NCBI RefSeq assembly: GCF_946222305.1
Contig: NZ_CAMIHZ010000009.1
Span: 6,458-70,457 of the forward strand
Direction: 5' to 3'
Source of the DNA: an uncultured Corynebacterium sp.
GTDB lineage: Bacteria > Actinomycetota > Actinomycetes > Mycobacteriales > Mycobacteriaceae
DNA: 64,000 nt
The notes beneath the pieces were generated by a model. That model worked only from the letters and a program-made list of their open reading frames with translations. It was not told where the DNA came from and searched no databases. Made by a program: the position numbers and the translations under genes. Below, piece after piece: positions 17,114 through 26,677 of the stretch. Position 1 is the stretch's first letter. Every line of letters begins with the position of its first letter.

Positions 17114-19276
17114 ATGACGACGAGCGAAGTTGGTAAGACCGTAGCCGAGCCGGTAAGCGAATCGGAGCAGCTGGATTACCATGCGCTGAACGCCATGCTG
17201 AACCTGTACGACAAGGATGGAAACATCCAGTTCGACAAGGATCGCGAAGCGGCAAACCAGTTCTTCCTACAGCATGTGAACCAGAACACGGTGTTCTTCC
17301 ACGACCTGCAGGAAAAGCTGCACTACTTGGTAGAGAACAAGTACTACGACAAGGCTGTGCTGGACCACTACGACTTTCCATTCGTGAAGTCTCTGTTTAA
17401 GCGCGCCTACGCGAAGAAGTTCCGCTTCCAGTCTTTCCTGGGTGCGTACAAGTACTACACCTCCTACACGCTGAAGACGTTCAACGGTAAGCGCTACCTG
17501 GAGCGCTTCGAGGATCGTGTGTGCATGGTGGCACTTGGCCTCGCCGCCGGTGACCGCGACCTCGCGGAGGGCCTCGTGGATGAGATCATGGATGGCCGTT
17601 TCCAGCCTGCGACGCCGACGTTCCTCAACATTGGCAAGGCGCAGCGAGGCGAGCCGGTCAGCTGCTTCCTGCTGCGTATTGAAGACAATATGGAGTCCAT
17701 CGGACGTTCCATCAACTCCGCGCTGCAGCTGTCCAAGCGCGGTGGCGGTGTGGCGCTGCTGCTGAGCAATATTCGCGAGGCTGGCGCGCCGATTAAGCAC
17801 ATCGAGAACCAGTCTTCCGGTGTTATTCCAGTAATGAAGCTGCTGGAGGATGCGTTCTCTTACGCCAACCAGCTGGGCGCGCGCCAGGGCGCCGGTGCTG
17901 TCTACTTGCACGCACACCACCCAGATATCCTGCGCTTCTTGGACACTAAGCGAGAGAATGCCGACGAAAAGATCCGCATCAAGACCCTCTCCCTGGGTGT
18001 GGTGATTCCGGACATCACCTTCGAATTGGCGAAGAACAACGACGATATGTACCTGTTCTCCCCCTACGATGTGGAGCGCATCTACGGCAAGCCATTCGCA
18101 GACGTTCCAGTCAGCGAACACTACGAGGAAATGGTCGAGGACCCGCGTATTCGTAAGCAGAAGATCAATGCGCGCCAGTTCTTCCAGACCTTGGCTGAAA
18201 TTCAGTTCGAGTCCGGCTACCCGTACATCATGTTCGAGGACACCGTGAACCGCGCTAATCCCATCGAGGGGCGTATCACGCACTCCAACCTGTGCTCGGA
18301 GATCCTGCAGGTATCCACGCCATCGATTTTCAACGCTGACCTGACCTACGAAAAGATCGGCGACGACATCTCCTGCAACCTGGGTTCACTGAACATCGCC
18401 AAGGCAGTCGATAGCGAGGACTTCTCCAAGACCATCGAGACCGCTATCCGTGGCTTGACCGCCGTGGCCGACCAGACCAGCATCGACTCGGTTCCGTCCG
18501 TGCGGCAGGGCAACGACAACTCCCACGCCATCGGTCTGGGTCAGATGAACCTGCATGGATTCTTGGGGCGCGAGCACATCCACTACGGTTCCGAAGAAGC
18601 ACTGGACTTTACCAATGTTTACTTCGCCTCGGTGATGTATGAAGCGATCAAGGCTTCCAACAAGATTGCGCAGGAGCGGGGCGAGTCCTTCACGAACTTC
18701 GAGAACTCCGAGTACGCCACCGGCGCATTCTTCGACCGTTACAACCCGGCTGAGTTCCAGCCGAAGACTGAACGTGTTCGGGAGATCATCGACAACTCCA
18801 GCATCCAGGTGCCATCTGCCGACGACTGGGCTGCGTTGAAGAAGTCCGTGCAGCAGCACGGTCTGTACAACCGCAACCTGCAGGCGGTGCCGCCGACAGG
18901 CTCGATCTCATACATCAACAACTCCACGTCCTCGATTCACCCGATCGCCTCCAAGATTGAGATCCGTAAGGAAGGCAAGATCGGCCGCGTGTACTACCCA
19001 GCTCCGTACATGACGAACGACAATCTGGACTACTACCAGGATGCCTACGAAATCGGTTTCGAGAAGATCATCGACACCTACGCAGTGGCAACCAAATACG
19101 TGGATCAGGGGCTGTCCTTGACGTTGTTCTTCAAGGACACCGCCACAACTCGCGACATCAACCGCGCGCAGATTTACGCGTGGCGCAAGGGAATCAAGAC
19201 GATCTACTACATCCGTCTGCGGCAAACCGCGCTGGTCGGCACGGAGGTCGAGGGCTGCGTCAGCTGCATGCTCTAA
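17114..19276 (+). CDS. nrdE: Class Ib ribonucleotide reductase, catalytic (alpha) subunit
   Basis: 720 residues, full length. Cys184 (PVSCFL) and Cys394 (SNLCSE) fit the active-site cysteine and thiyl-radical positions. The tail Cys715-x-x-Cys718 (GCVSCML) is the shuttle pair that receives electrons from NrdH. The short N-terminus without an ATP cone is typical of class Ib. ATG follows AGAGGAGAGG. A 193-base gap after nrdI carries a repeat block, so a separate promoter is possible. Confidence 0.97.
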   Translation: MTTSEVGKTVAEPVSESEQLDYHALNAMLNLYDKDGNIQFDKDREAANQFFLQHVNQNTVFFHDLQEKLHYLVENKYYDKAVLDHYDFPFVKSLFKRAYAKKFRFQSFLGAYKYYTSYTLKTFNGKRYLERFEDRVCMVALGLAAGDRDLAEGLVDEIMDGRFQPATPTFLNIGKAQRGEPVSCFLLRIEDNMESIGRSINSALQLSKRGGGVALLLSNIREAGAPIKHIENQSSGVIPVMKLLEDAFSYANQLGARQGAGAVYLHAHHPDILRFLDTKRENADEKIRIKTLSLGVVIPDITFELAKNNDDMYLFSPYDVERIYGKPFADVPVSEHYEEMVEDPRIRKQKINARQFFQTLAEIQFESGYPYIMFEDTVNRANPIEGRITHSNLCSEILQVSTPSIFNADLTYEKIGDDISCNLGSLNIAKAVDSEDFSKTIETAIRGLTAVADQTSIDSVPSVRQGNDNSHAIGLGQMNLHGFLGREHIHYGSEEALDFTNVYFASVMYEAIKASNKIAQERGESFTNFENSEYATGAFFDRYNPAEFQPKTERVREIIDNSSIQVPSADDWAALKKSVQQHGLYNRNLQAVPPTGSISYINNSTSSIHPIASKIEIRKEGKIGRVYYPAPYMTNDNLDYYQDAYEIGFEKIIDTYAVATKYVDQGLSLTLFFKDTATTRDINRAQIYAWRKGIKTIYYIRLRQTALVGTEVEGCVSCML

Positions 19277-19458
19277 AGCGAGCGGCTGTTGCCGGCGGCT
19301 GTGCCTGAAGCGGAGCCAGCCGTGGTCGCAACCGCACCGGCGGGAGTCTTAGTCACCGAGGCAGTAGCGGGCGGAACCTCTTGGTTTTGGCGGTAAGCGG
19401 CAGCGCTAGTCGTTAACGGCCAGCGCACAGCGGCACGGTCAACGGCAGCGCACAACAA

Positions 19459-19488
19459 AAGGGGAGCGGTTTCAAAACTGCTCCCCTT
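19459..19488 (-). terminator. Terminator between convergent ftn and nrdE
   Basis: AAGGGGAGC/GCTCCCCTT forms a nine-base stem with a 12-base loop. On the minus strand it is followed by TTTTGTTGTG, so it mainly serves ftn, but it could also stop nrdE transcripts. The stretch 19277-19458 before it holds only low-complexity G/C-rich sequence. Confidence 0.75.
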
Positions 19489-19521
19489 AGTCGTTCCCGC
19501 TTCAAGCGGTGTGATGTAGCT

Positions 19522-20010
19522 CTAGCGCTCGCCCAGCTCCGAATCGATACGCAGCAGGCCAGAGCCCTCGTTGCCGGCCAGCTTGATGCGATCGATGATC
19601 TCGCCAACCGTGGCCTCCTCCTCAATCTGCTCGCTCAGGAAAGCGTTCAGCAGAGAACGGGAGTCGATATCGTTCACCTCATCGGCGGTACGAGCCAAAT
19701 CGCGGATCATCTCCGAAACCTTCTTCTCGTGCTCCAAAGCAGCCTCGAAAGCGTCCAGCGGAGTGGAGATCTTGATGGTCGGCATTTCCACGGTCTCGAT
19801 ATCGACACGTGCATCGCGGTCCAGCAGGTGGCTCGCGAAGCGCTGGGCGTGGCTGCGCTCCTCAGCGGCCTGCGCAAACATCCAATCGCGCATGCCGGGG
19901 AAGGAAAGGCGATCCAGTTCGTAAGCCAGCTGGGTGTACACCAGAGCGGCCTGGTGTTCGGCAATCACTTGGTCGTTAAGTTGCTTCTGAAACTTCTCGT
20001 CAATGCTCAT
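19522..20010 (-). CDS. ftn: Ferritin
   Basis: 162 residues, a single four-helix-bundle ferritin domain. Ferroxidase-centre residues are visible in the VIAEHQAALVYTQLAYELDR, EERSHAQRF and LSEQIEEEATV segments. There is no haem-ligand methionine typical of bacterioferritin. It stores iron and limits Fenton chemistry. It is placed between nrdE and nrdF on the opposite strand, an arrangement seen in corynebacteria. Confidence 0.95.
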   Translation of the reverse strand: MSIDEKFQKQLNDQVIAEHQAALVYTQLAYELDRLSFPGMRDWMFAQAAEERSHAQRFASHLLDRDARVDIETVEMPTIKISTPLDAFEAALEHEKKVSEMIRDLARTADEVNDIDSRSLLNAFLSEQIEEEATVGEIIDRIKLAGNEGSGLLRIDSELGER

Positions 20011-20394
20011 ACCACCGAAGATACAAGCACTGTGCCGACCCCGCTAGCAATATGAGCCTATCCTTCTCCCCAGTTTCATAAGCCTTGCCTAAAAACTTAT
20101 TGTCGGTTTCCCAGTGCTCTGTGCGCTGGCCGGCTTTAGAGTCTTTTTCTCTTCACCTTCTTATTCGACGCCAATGTTGCCCGCCCGCGGCGCCAGCCGG
20201 AAGTTAGAGGGGAGCAGAGGAGCCGAGCCAGCGTGGCGTCGATACAAAAAGAAATGCACATCACAGTAAGAAAAGCCACCAATCTAGACCCGTGAGTGAA
20301 GTGCCTTACAGGTGACCCTCACGAGGTACTGAGCCCGCGGTTTGTGGGCTAGAGTAGGGGAGTCAATCCAAAATTAGTAAGGAGTCCAGAGCAA
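20011..20394. other. Intergenic region between ftn and nrdF
   Basis: No gene. It contains two oppositely oriented copies of the GACGCC element (20143-20173 and 20227-20251) whose CGACGCCA/TGGCGTCG parts form a perfect eight-base inverted repeat. It also contains the block shared with the nrdE upstream region. AAGGAG lies 10 bases before nrdF. I saw no clear NrdR box here. Confidence 0.6.
20227..20305 (+). repeat. Non-coding block upstream of nrdF, homologous to that before nrdE
   Basis: GCCAGCGTGGCGTCGATAC, AAAAAGAA, a CACAG-containing spacer, GCCACCAATCT and CGTGAGTGAA are found in the same order and spacing as 16938-17012. Confidence 0.6.
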
Positions 20395-21390
20395 ATGGGT
20401 GCGCATGAACCCCACTCCCCAGCCCGCCGGGTAGAGGGCGATCCGATCTCCGCTATCAACTGGAACAGCATTCCAGACGATAAAGACCTCGAAGTGTGGG
20501 ATCGACTGACGGCCAACTTCTGGCTGCCCGAAAAGGTGCCCCTGTCTAACGACGTGCAGAGCTGGGGCACGCTCAACGAGGTAGAGCGCCAAACCACCAT
20601 GCGTGTGTTCACCGGTTTGACCATGCTGGATACTATCCAGGGAACCGTGGGTGCAGTGAGCCTCATCAACGATGCCCAAACCATGCACGAAGAAGCGGTG
20701 TACACCAACATTTCCTTCATGGAGAGTGTGCACGCAAAGTCCTACTCCTCGATCTTCATGACGCTGGCCAGCACGCCGGAGATCAATGATGCATTCCGCT
20801 GGTCGGAGGAGAATGAGCACCTCCAGACCAAGGCGAAGATCATCTTGGACTTTTACGAGGGCGATGACCCGCAGAAGCGCAAGATCGCGTCGGTGCTGCT
20901 GGAGAGCTTCCTGTTCTACTCCGGTTTCTACCTGCCGATGTACTGGTCCTCGCACGCGAAACTGACGAATACAGCCGACATCATTCGCCTCATTATTCGC
21001 GATGAATCCGTGCACGGCTACTACATCGGTTACAAGTACCAGCGCGCGATGGAGAAGGAGAGTGCAGCTCGCCAGGAGGAGCTCAAGGAGCACACCTTCG
21101 ATCTGCTGCTGGAGCTCTACGATAACGAGGCGCAGTACACCGAGGACCTATACGACGAGCTGGGCTGGACCGAGGACGTGAAGCGATTCCTGCGCTACAA
21201 CGCGAATAAGGCGCTGAACAACCTGGGATACGAGGGGCTGTTCCCAGCAGACGAGACCCGCGTTTCGCCGGCGATCCTGTCTGCACTGAACCCAGGCGGA
21301 GATGAGAACCACGACTTCTTCTCCGGTTCCGGATCTTCCTACGTTATTGGTAAGGCCGAAAATACGACCGACGACGACTGGGACTTCTAG
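20395..21390 (+). CDS. nrdF: Class Ib ribonucleotide reductase, radical (beta) subunit
   Basis: 331 residues. Metal ligands and radical tyrosine follow the R2 pattern: Asp79, Glu110, His113 and Tyr117 (FMESVHAKSY), with later ligands in LLESF and RDESVHGYY. The C-terminal tail DDDWDF is the NrdE-binding peptide. It forms the dimetal-tyrosyl radical with help from NrdI. It lies apart from nrdHIE with its own upstream region. Confidence 0.97.
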   Translation: MGAHEPHSPARRVEGDPISAINWNSIPDDKDLEVWDRLTANFWLPEKVPLSNDVQSWGTLNEVERQTTMRVFTGLTMLDTIQGTVGAVSLINDAQTMHEEAVYTNISFMESVHAKSYSSIFMTLASTPEINDAFRWSEENEHLQTKAKIILDFYEGDDPQKRKIASVLLESFLFYSGFYLPMYWSSHAKLTNTADIIRLIIRDESVHGYYIGYKYQRAMEKESAARQEELKEHTFDLLLELYDNEAQYTEDLYDELGWTEDVKRFLRYNANKALNNLGYEGLFPADETRVSPAILSALNPGGDENHDFFSGSGSSYVIGKAENTTDDDWDF

Positions 21391-21463
21391 ATCCAGCGCG
21401 CGGAACTAGCCTCAGCACCCCCAAAAACGTGGAGTACGGGGGACGGTAGTCAGAGCTGGGCTA

Positions 21464-21493
21464 TTGAAAATTCCAAAAACGGGCTAGTATATA
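21464..21493 (+). promoter_or_regulatory. Candidate ctaD promoter
   Basis: TTGAAA (21464-21469) and TATATA (21488-21493) are spaced 18 bases apart, ~110 bases before the ctaD start. Confidence 0.5.
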
Positions 21494-21605
21494 GCCATTC
21501 CTGCGTCCGCTGGCCGGTAGTGACGAGACCGAGTCGGCACGCGGAAAGATGATTCTTAGGGGGCTGCCCCGTAAAGATGCAGCTCCGCGTAGTCAGGAGG
21601 AACGA

Positions 21606-23306
21606 ATGACCGCAGTAGCGCCAAGGGAGGGCCATCAGGTAGCCCCCACCCGGCCTGCTCCGCTTTCGGATCAAGCAAGTCGTGGTCACATGGCATGGAA
21701 GATGCTGACCACCACCGACCACAAGTTGTTGGGCATCATGTACCTGATCATGGCGTTCACCTTCTTCCTCATCGGTGGCCTCATGGCTTTGCTGATCCGC
21801 TTGGAGCTTTTCCACCCGGGAATGCAATTTGTCTCTAACGAGCAGTTCAACCAGCTGTTTACCATGCACGGCACCATCATGCTGCTGCTGTATGGTTCTC
21901 CAATGGTGTTCGGCTTCGCCAACTACATCATGCCACTGCAGATCGGTGCTCCTGACGTGGCTTTCCCACGTCTGAACTCCCTCGGCTTCTGGCTGACCAC
22001 CGCCGGTGGCGTGATCATGATCTCCGGCTTCCTGACCCCAGGTGGCGCGGCTGATTTCGGTTGGACCATGTACTCCCCACTGTCCGACGCAATCCACTCT
22101 CCGGGCGTAGGTTCTGACCTCTGGATCCTGGGCGTTGGTGTCGGTGGTGTCGGTACCATTGCTTCCGCGATCAACATGATCACCACCATCCTGTGCCTCC
22201 GTGCACCGGGTATGACCATGTTCCGCATGCCAATCTTCACGTGGAACATCCTCGTCACCTCTCTGCTGGTTCTGCTGATCTTCCCACTGTTGGCCGCTGC
22301 CGCTCTGGGTGTTCTGTACGACCGCAAGCTGGGCGGCCACATCTACGATCCTGCTAACGGTGGCACCATCCTGTGGCAGCACCTGTTCTGGTTCTTCGGG
22401 CACCCAGAGGTTTACGTTCTGGCCCTGCCATTCTTCGGCATTGTTTCCGAGATCTTCCCAGTGTTCTCCCGTAAGCCAATGTTCGGCTACGTCGGCCTGG
22501 TCTTCGCAACGCTGTCCATTGCCGCGCTGTCCATGGCCGTGTGGGCACACCACATGTTCGTCACCGGCGCTGTCTTGCTGCCATTCTTCGCCTTCATGAC
22601 CTTCCTCATTGGCGTTCCAACTGGTATGAAGTTCTTCAACTGGCTCGGCACCATGTGGGGCGGTCGCCTGACGTTCGAGACTCCAATGATCTTCGCCATC
22701 GGCTTCTTCGCCACCTTCCTCTTCGGTGGTCTGACCGGTGTCATGCTGGCATCCCCAGCACTGGACTTCCACGTCTCGGATACCTACTTCGTGGTGGCAC
22801 ACTTCCACTACACCCTGTTCGGTACCGTGGCCTTCGCATCCTTCGCAGGTATCTACTTCTGGTTCCCGAAGATGACCGGCCGCATGCTGGACGAAAAGCT
22901 GGGCAAGCTGCACTTCTGGTTGACCATGATCGGCTTCCACACCACTTTCCTGATTCAGCACTGGGCAGGTAACGCAGGTATGCCACGTCGTTACGCCGAC
23001 TACTTGCCAACCGACGGATTCACCGTCTACAACCAGGTTTCCACCATCGGCGCCTGCATCCTAGCGATCTCCGTCATCCCATTCGTGTGGAACATCTTCA
23101 AGTCCTACCGCTACGGTGAGGTCGTAACCGTGGACGATCCATGGGGTTACGGCAACTCCCTGGAGTGGGCAACCTCTTGCCCTCCTCCACGCCACAACTT
23201 CACCTCCATGCCACGCATTCGCTCCGAACGCCCAGCGTTCGAGCTACACCACCCACACGTGGTCAAGCGTCTGCGCGATGAAGCACACGTCGGCCGTCAC
23301 TTCTAG
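21606..23306 (+). CDS. ctaD: Cytochrome c oxidase (aa3) subunit I
   Basis: 566 residues, about twelve membrane helices. The haem-copper centre signatures are visible: WQHLFWFFGHPEVYVLALP (CuB His and the His-Tyr cross-link), AHHMFVTG, and HVSDTYFVVAHFHYTLFGT (haem ligands). The ATG at 21606 is preceded by AGGAGGAA; the open frame continues 19 codons upstream but lacks such a site. Terminal oxidase of the menaquinol-bc1-aa3 chain. It is monocistronic here; subunits II-IV are elsewhere. Confidence 0.97.
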   Translation: MTAVAPREGHQVAPTRPAPLSDQASRGHMAWKMLTTTDHKLLGIMYLIMAFTFFLIGGLMALLIRLELFHPGMQFVSNEQFNQLFTMHGTIMLLLYGSPMVFGFANYIMPLQIGAPDVAFPRLNSLGFWLTTAGGVIMISGFLTPGGAADFGWTMYSPLSDAIHSPGVGSDLWILGVGVGGVGTIASAINMITTILCLRAPGMTMFRMPIFTWNILVTSLLVLLIFPLLAAAALGVLYDRKLGGHIYDPANGGTILWQHLFWFFGHPEVYVLALPFFGIVSEIFPVFSRKPMFGYVGLVFATLSIAALSMAVWAHHMFVTGAVLLPFFAFMTFLIGVPTGMKFFNWLGTMWGGRLTFETPMIFAIGFFATFLFGGLTGVMLASPALDFHVSDTYFVVAHFHYTLFGTVAFASFAGIYFWFPKMTGRMLDEKLGKLHFWLTMIGFHTTFLIQHWAGNAGMPRRYADYLPTDGFTVYNQVSTIGACILAISVIPFVWNIFKSYRYGEVVTVDDPWGYGNSLEWATSCPPPRHNFTSMPRIRSERPAFELHHPHVVKRLRDEAHVGRHF

Positions 23307-23327
23307 TCGGCTCCTTTTCCTCCGACG

Positions 23328-23372
23328 CCCCGTCGCCCCATCTGGAACACAGCTTCCGATGGCGCGGCGGGG
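23328..23372 (+). terminator. Hairpin after ctaD
   Basis: CCCCGTCGCCCCATC and GATGGCGCGGCGGGG pair imperfectly around a 15-base loop. Its left arm contains a copy of the dispersed GACGCC element. No strong T-tract. Confidence 0.5.
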
Positions 23373-23398
23373 TTCCGCTATTTACGGGGGTACGCGGG

Positions 23399-24850
23399 AT
23401 GCCTACGGATCCCAAACTCACCTCAACCTCCGCAGCCCTTCGGGCTAATGGTTCAATAGAGTATGTGACAACTCCAGCTGATTCCTCTAAGAACCAATCC
23501 GAAAGTGCGCGAGGCGTAGACAACCACGATCTTCCTACGCGCCCGCTAGCCCAGACCGGTGACACATCGACTTCGGCCTCCTCACATGTGCTGTTTGAGG
23601 ACTGCATTAGTGAAACCCTCTCTGAGGGGCTAGTGCCCGCCATCTTGACTGTCGTGGGGCCGGACCGTCCAGGTGTTACCGCGGGCTTCTTCCGGGTACT
23701 GACGTCCTATAGCGTGCAGCTGCTCGACATTGAGCAATCCGTGTTTCGAGGCAATCTCTCCCTTGGCGCCCTCGTCGGTGTAGCGGAAGAAGACATCGCT
23801 CCACTGTCCGCCGGTCTAGAGGAAACCCTCGCTGCTTACGGGATGCGAGTGAGCGTGGAAGCCGATAGTAAAGTTTCTTCAACCCGTCCGCGTTCCTCAC
23901 ACGTCATGGTGGTACTGGGACGACCACTCACGGCAGGCCACATTTCCCGCATCGGTCAGACCCTGGCGGATTACGACGCCAATATCGACACCATTAGCGG
24001 CATTGCGGATTACCCTGTGACGGGCGTGGAGTTCAATATCACGGTGTCCAATCCGGCGCCCGGTGGCGGCGTACCACTCCGTAAGGCACTGGCGACGTTG
24101 ACGCGCGAAATTGGCGTCGATATCGCAATTGAGCGTGCCGGCCTGGCACGGCGGTCCAAGAGGCTGATCTGCTTCGACGTGGATTCCACCCTGATCCAGC
24201 ATGAGGTCATTGAGATGCTGGCCGCCTACGCAGGCAGGGAAGCGGAAGTAGCCGCAGTGACTGAACGCGCGATGCGCGGTGAACTGGACTTCGCCGATTC
24301 CCTCCACGAGCGAGTGAAGGCCTTGGCGGGGTTGGATGCCAGTGTCATCGACCGCGTTGCCCGCGACATCCAGCTCACACCAGGTGCCCGAACCACCATT
24401 CGCACGTTAAAGCGACTCGGCTACAAGGCAGGTGTGGTCTCCGGCGGGTTCATCCAAGTCATCGAACCCCTAGCGCGCGAGCTGGAACTGGATTTCGCGC
24501 GAGCTAACACCCTAGAGATCATCAATGGCAAGCTCACGGGACGTGTTATCGGGCCTGTTATCGATCGTCAGGCGAAGGCGGAGAGCCTAAAGGAATTCGC
24601 ATGGTCCAGCGGGTTGCAACTAAACCAAACTGTGGCAGTAGGTGATGGCGCTAATGACATTGACATGCTGTCTACGGCGGGACTGGGCATCGCATTCAAC
24701 GCCAAGCCCGCGTTGCGCGACGTGGCCGACACGTCCGTCAACCACCCGTTCTTGGATCAGGTGCTATTCATCCTGGGCATCTCCCGCCACGAAATCGAGG
24801 ACGCCGATCTGCGCGACGGTACCTACCGTCGCGTGCCTATTGATAGCTAG
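23399..24850 (+). CDS. serB: Phosphoserine phosphatase with N-terminal ACT domains
   Basis: 483 residues as the full open frame. The first ~65 residues are low-complexity, and in-frame GTG codons at 23464 and 23587 are possible starts. Two ACT-like regions follow (AILTVVGPDRPGVTAGFF and a second after SSHVMVVLGRPLTAGH), then a HAD domain with the nucleophile motif CFDVDSTL, VVSGGF and the VGDGANDIDML metal motif. It releases serine from phosphoserine; the ACT domains probably sense serine. Confidence 0.93.
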   Translation: MPTDPKLTSTSAALRANGSIEYVTTPADSSKNQSESARGVDNHDLPTRPLAQTGDTSTSASSHVLFEDCISETLSEGLVPAILTVVGPDRPGVTAGFFRVLTSYSVQLLDIEQSVFRGNLSLGALVGVAEEDIAPLSAGLEETLAAYGMRVSVEADSKVSSTRPRSSHVMVVLGRPLTAGHISRIGQTLADYDANIDTISGIADYPVTGVEFNITVSNPAPGGGVPLRKALATLTREIGVDIAIERAGLARRSKRLICFDVDSTLIQHEVIEMLAAYAGREAEVAAVTERAMRGELDFADSLHERVKALAGLDASVIDRVARDIQLTPGARTTIRTLKRLGYKAGVVSGGFIQVIEPLARELELDFARANTLEIINGKLTGRVIGPVIDRQAKAESLKEFAWSSGLQLNQTVAVGDGANDIDMLSTAGLGIAFNAKPALRDVADTSVNHPFLDQVLFILGISRHEIEDADLRDGTYRRVPIDS

Positions 24851-24861
24851 CTGAGACCTGC

Positions 24862-26445
24862 TTATTTAACTTCACGTGCCTTGAGTTCACGGCGGAGGAT
24901 CTTGCCCGTGGCGCTCTTGGGGATTTCGTTAATGAACTCCACCTCGCGGATCTTTTTATATGGCGCCACGCGTTCGGCGGTGTACTCCATAACCTCATCG
25001 GCAGTGAGTTTTGCGGTTGGTTGTAGAACTACGTAGGCCTTGGGGATCTCTTCGCCGTCTTCGCGCATTGTGCCCACTACGGCTACATCAGCGATTTGTG
25101 GGTGGCCCAGCAGCAGCGCCTCTAGCTCAGCCGGTGGAACCTGGTAGCCCTTGTACTTAATCAGTTCCTTCAGCCGGTCGACGATGAAGACGTTGCCGCT
25201 TGCATCTTGTCGTGCCAGATCGCCCGTACGCAGCCACTTATCTTCCGTCAAGGTGGCCGCGGTCTGCTCCGGCTGGTTGAGGTAACCGATCATCACCTGG
25301 GGGCCACGAACCCAAAGTTCCCCGACTTGATCCTCAATCACGCCGTCGCCTTCAGTTGGCGCGGGAATCTCCTGCAGTGATTCGATATCCACAATTTTGT
25401 ATTCGGTATTGGCAGCAACCCGCCCCACTGAGCCGCGGTTATTTCTCTTATCCAGGTTTGCGAACACCAGTGGCGAAGTCTCAGTCAGACCGTAACCCTG
25501 CTGCACGTGTACACCTAGGCGATTTTCGACGGCCAGCGCCAGATCCTCGTCGAGAGTTGCCGCGCCACTGAAAATCGCGCGTAGCGAGGAAAGATCGAAG
25601 TTATCCACTGCCGGGTGTTTACTCAGCAAAACTGCGATGGGGGGCGCGATGAAAGTGAAAGTGACCTGGTATTTTTGATGCGCTTCCAAGAAGGATTCCA
25701 AGCTAAACCGCGGCACAGTCACCAAGGTCGCGCGCGCACTCAACGTAGCGTTGGCGGAAGCTGTAAGCCCGTAGATATGGAAGAACGGAAGCACCCCAAA
25801 GACGACGTCATCCTTCTTGAGCAACCCAATATCTTCTGCTTGCTGCAGGTTAGAGACTAACTGGCGGTGCGTAAGCTTCACGCCTTTTGGTAGTCCCGTT
25901 GTGCCGGATGAGTAAGGCAATGCTGCCAGATCGCGTTCCGGATCAATACTGACCTCAGGTGGAGTGCGCCGCTCGGCTAGCCATTGCTGCAGCCCCTGTG
26001 CGGTATCCAGAGCCACAACGTCATCCGCAGAAAGACCACCGAGGGCGCCACCTTCGTTGCCGGCTTCGCCTAGCGCCGCGACAGTCAGCAACAACTTCGC
26101 ACCCGAGTCGTTAATCTGTTCGCCAATGGATTGGGGCGTCGCCAACAAGGAAACAGGCGACATGGCAGCCCCCAGTCGCCAAATCGCGTGGGCTGCGACG
26201 ACGAAGGCTAAGGAATTAGGGCAGTGTAGCGCGACGACATCACCCTTGGAGATACCCTTATGTGCTAGCCAGCCGGCTGCCGAGTTTATGAAGAAACGCA
26301 GCTGAGCGTAGGTAGTTTCGGAACCATCGGCCATGTCGATGATGGCAATGCGGTCTTCGTCATCGGGAGAGAGGGAACCATAGAGGTAGTCATATAGTCC
26401 TCCGTCGAAGAGCTCTAAGTCGGGGCGATCGCTATTCACGGGCAT
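24862..26445 (-). CDS. AMP-forming acyl-CoA ligase (4-coumarate/fatty-acid type)
   Basis: About 527 residues from the ATG at 26445, which has AGGAG nine bases upstream; the frame is open 33 codons further but without a site. It contains YSSGTTGLPKGVKLTH (P-loop), GYGLTETSP, WLRTGDLA, VDRLKELIKYKGYQV and the catalytic lysine region PKSATGKILRREL. It activates a carboxylic acid as the AMP then CoA thioester. Substrate unknown; aryl or medium/long-chain acids are typical. It converges on serB with only 11 bases between them. Confidence 0.9.
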   Translation of the reverse strand: MPVNSDRPDLELFDGGLYDYLYGSLSPDDEDRIAIIDMADGSETTYAQLRFFINSAAGWLAHKGISKGDVVALHCPNSLAFVVAAHAIWRLGAAMSPVSLLATPQSIGEQINDSGAKLLLTVAALGEAGNEGGALGGLSADDVVALDTAQGLQQWLAERRTPPEVSIDPERDLAALPYSSGTTGLPKGVKLTHRQLVSNLQQAEDIGLLKKDDVVFGVLPFFHIYGLTASANATLSARATLVTVPRFSLESFLEAHQKYQVTFTFIAPPIAVLLSKHPAVDNFDLSSLRAIFSGAATLDEDLALAVENRLGVHVQQGYGLTETSPLVFANLDKRNNRGSVGRVAANTEYKIVDIESLQEIPAPTEGDGVIEDQVGELWVRGPQVMIGYLNQPEQTAATLTEDKWLRTGDLARQDASGNVFIVDRLKELIKYKGYQVPPAELEALLLGHPQIADVAVVGTMREDGEEIPKAYVVLQPTAKLTADEVMEYTAERVAPYKKIREVEFINEIPKSATGKILRRELKAREVK

Positions 26446-26614
26446 ATCTTTTGGCTCCTGTCGCGGTGTTAGAAGGCATTGCTGTTTCGCAGTCGCGAAT
26501 ACCGTAAATGCTACCGAAACATTAAAGTTTGCAAGGAAAAACAATAAACATTCGGCAAGTAGGTCAAGTTCAATGCCCTTCTACTGCCCTATGCTATTAA
26601 GCAAAAACAACCTT

Positions 26615-26643
26615 GGGAACATTGTGGCTCTTGCATGCATCTA
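26615..26643 (+). promoter_or_regulatory. Candidate ECF-type promoter of the acidic protein-sigma operon
   Basis: GGGAAC (26615-26620), 17-base spacer, CATCTA (26638-26643), ~35 bases before the start codon. The GGAAC -35 is characteristic of ECF sigma factors, so autoregulation by the downstream sigma is plausible. Confidence 0.4.
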
Positions 26644-26677
26644 ACTGATGTTGGGAGAGCCAGAGGAGGTGAAAACA

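Noticed and set aside
19273..19458. 61-codon minus-strand frame after nrdE
   Set aside because: Ala/Thr low complexity, no start signal.
21450..22961. 503-codon minus-strand open frame across ctaD
   Set aside because: His/Gln/Glu-rich shadow translation of the conserved ctaD gene; no motif.
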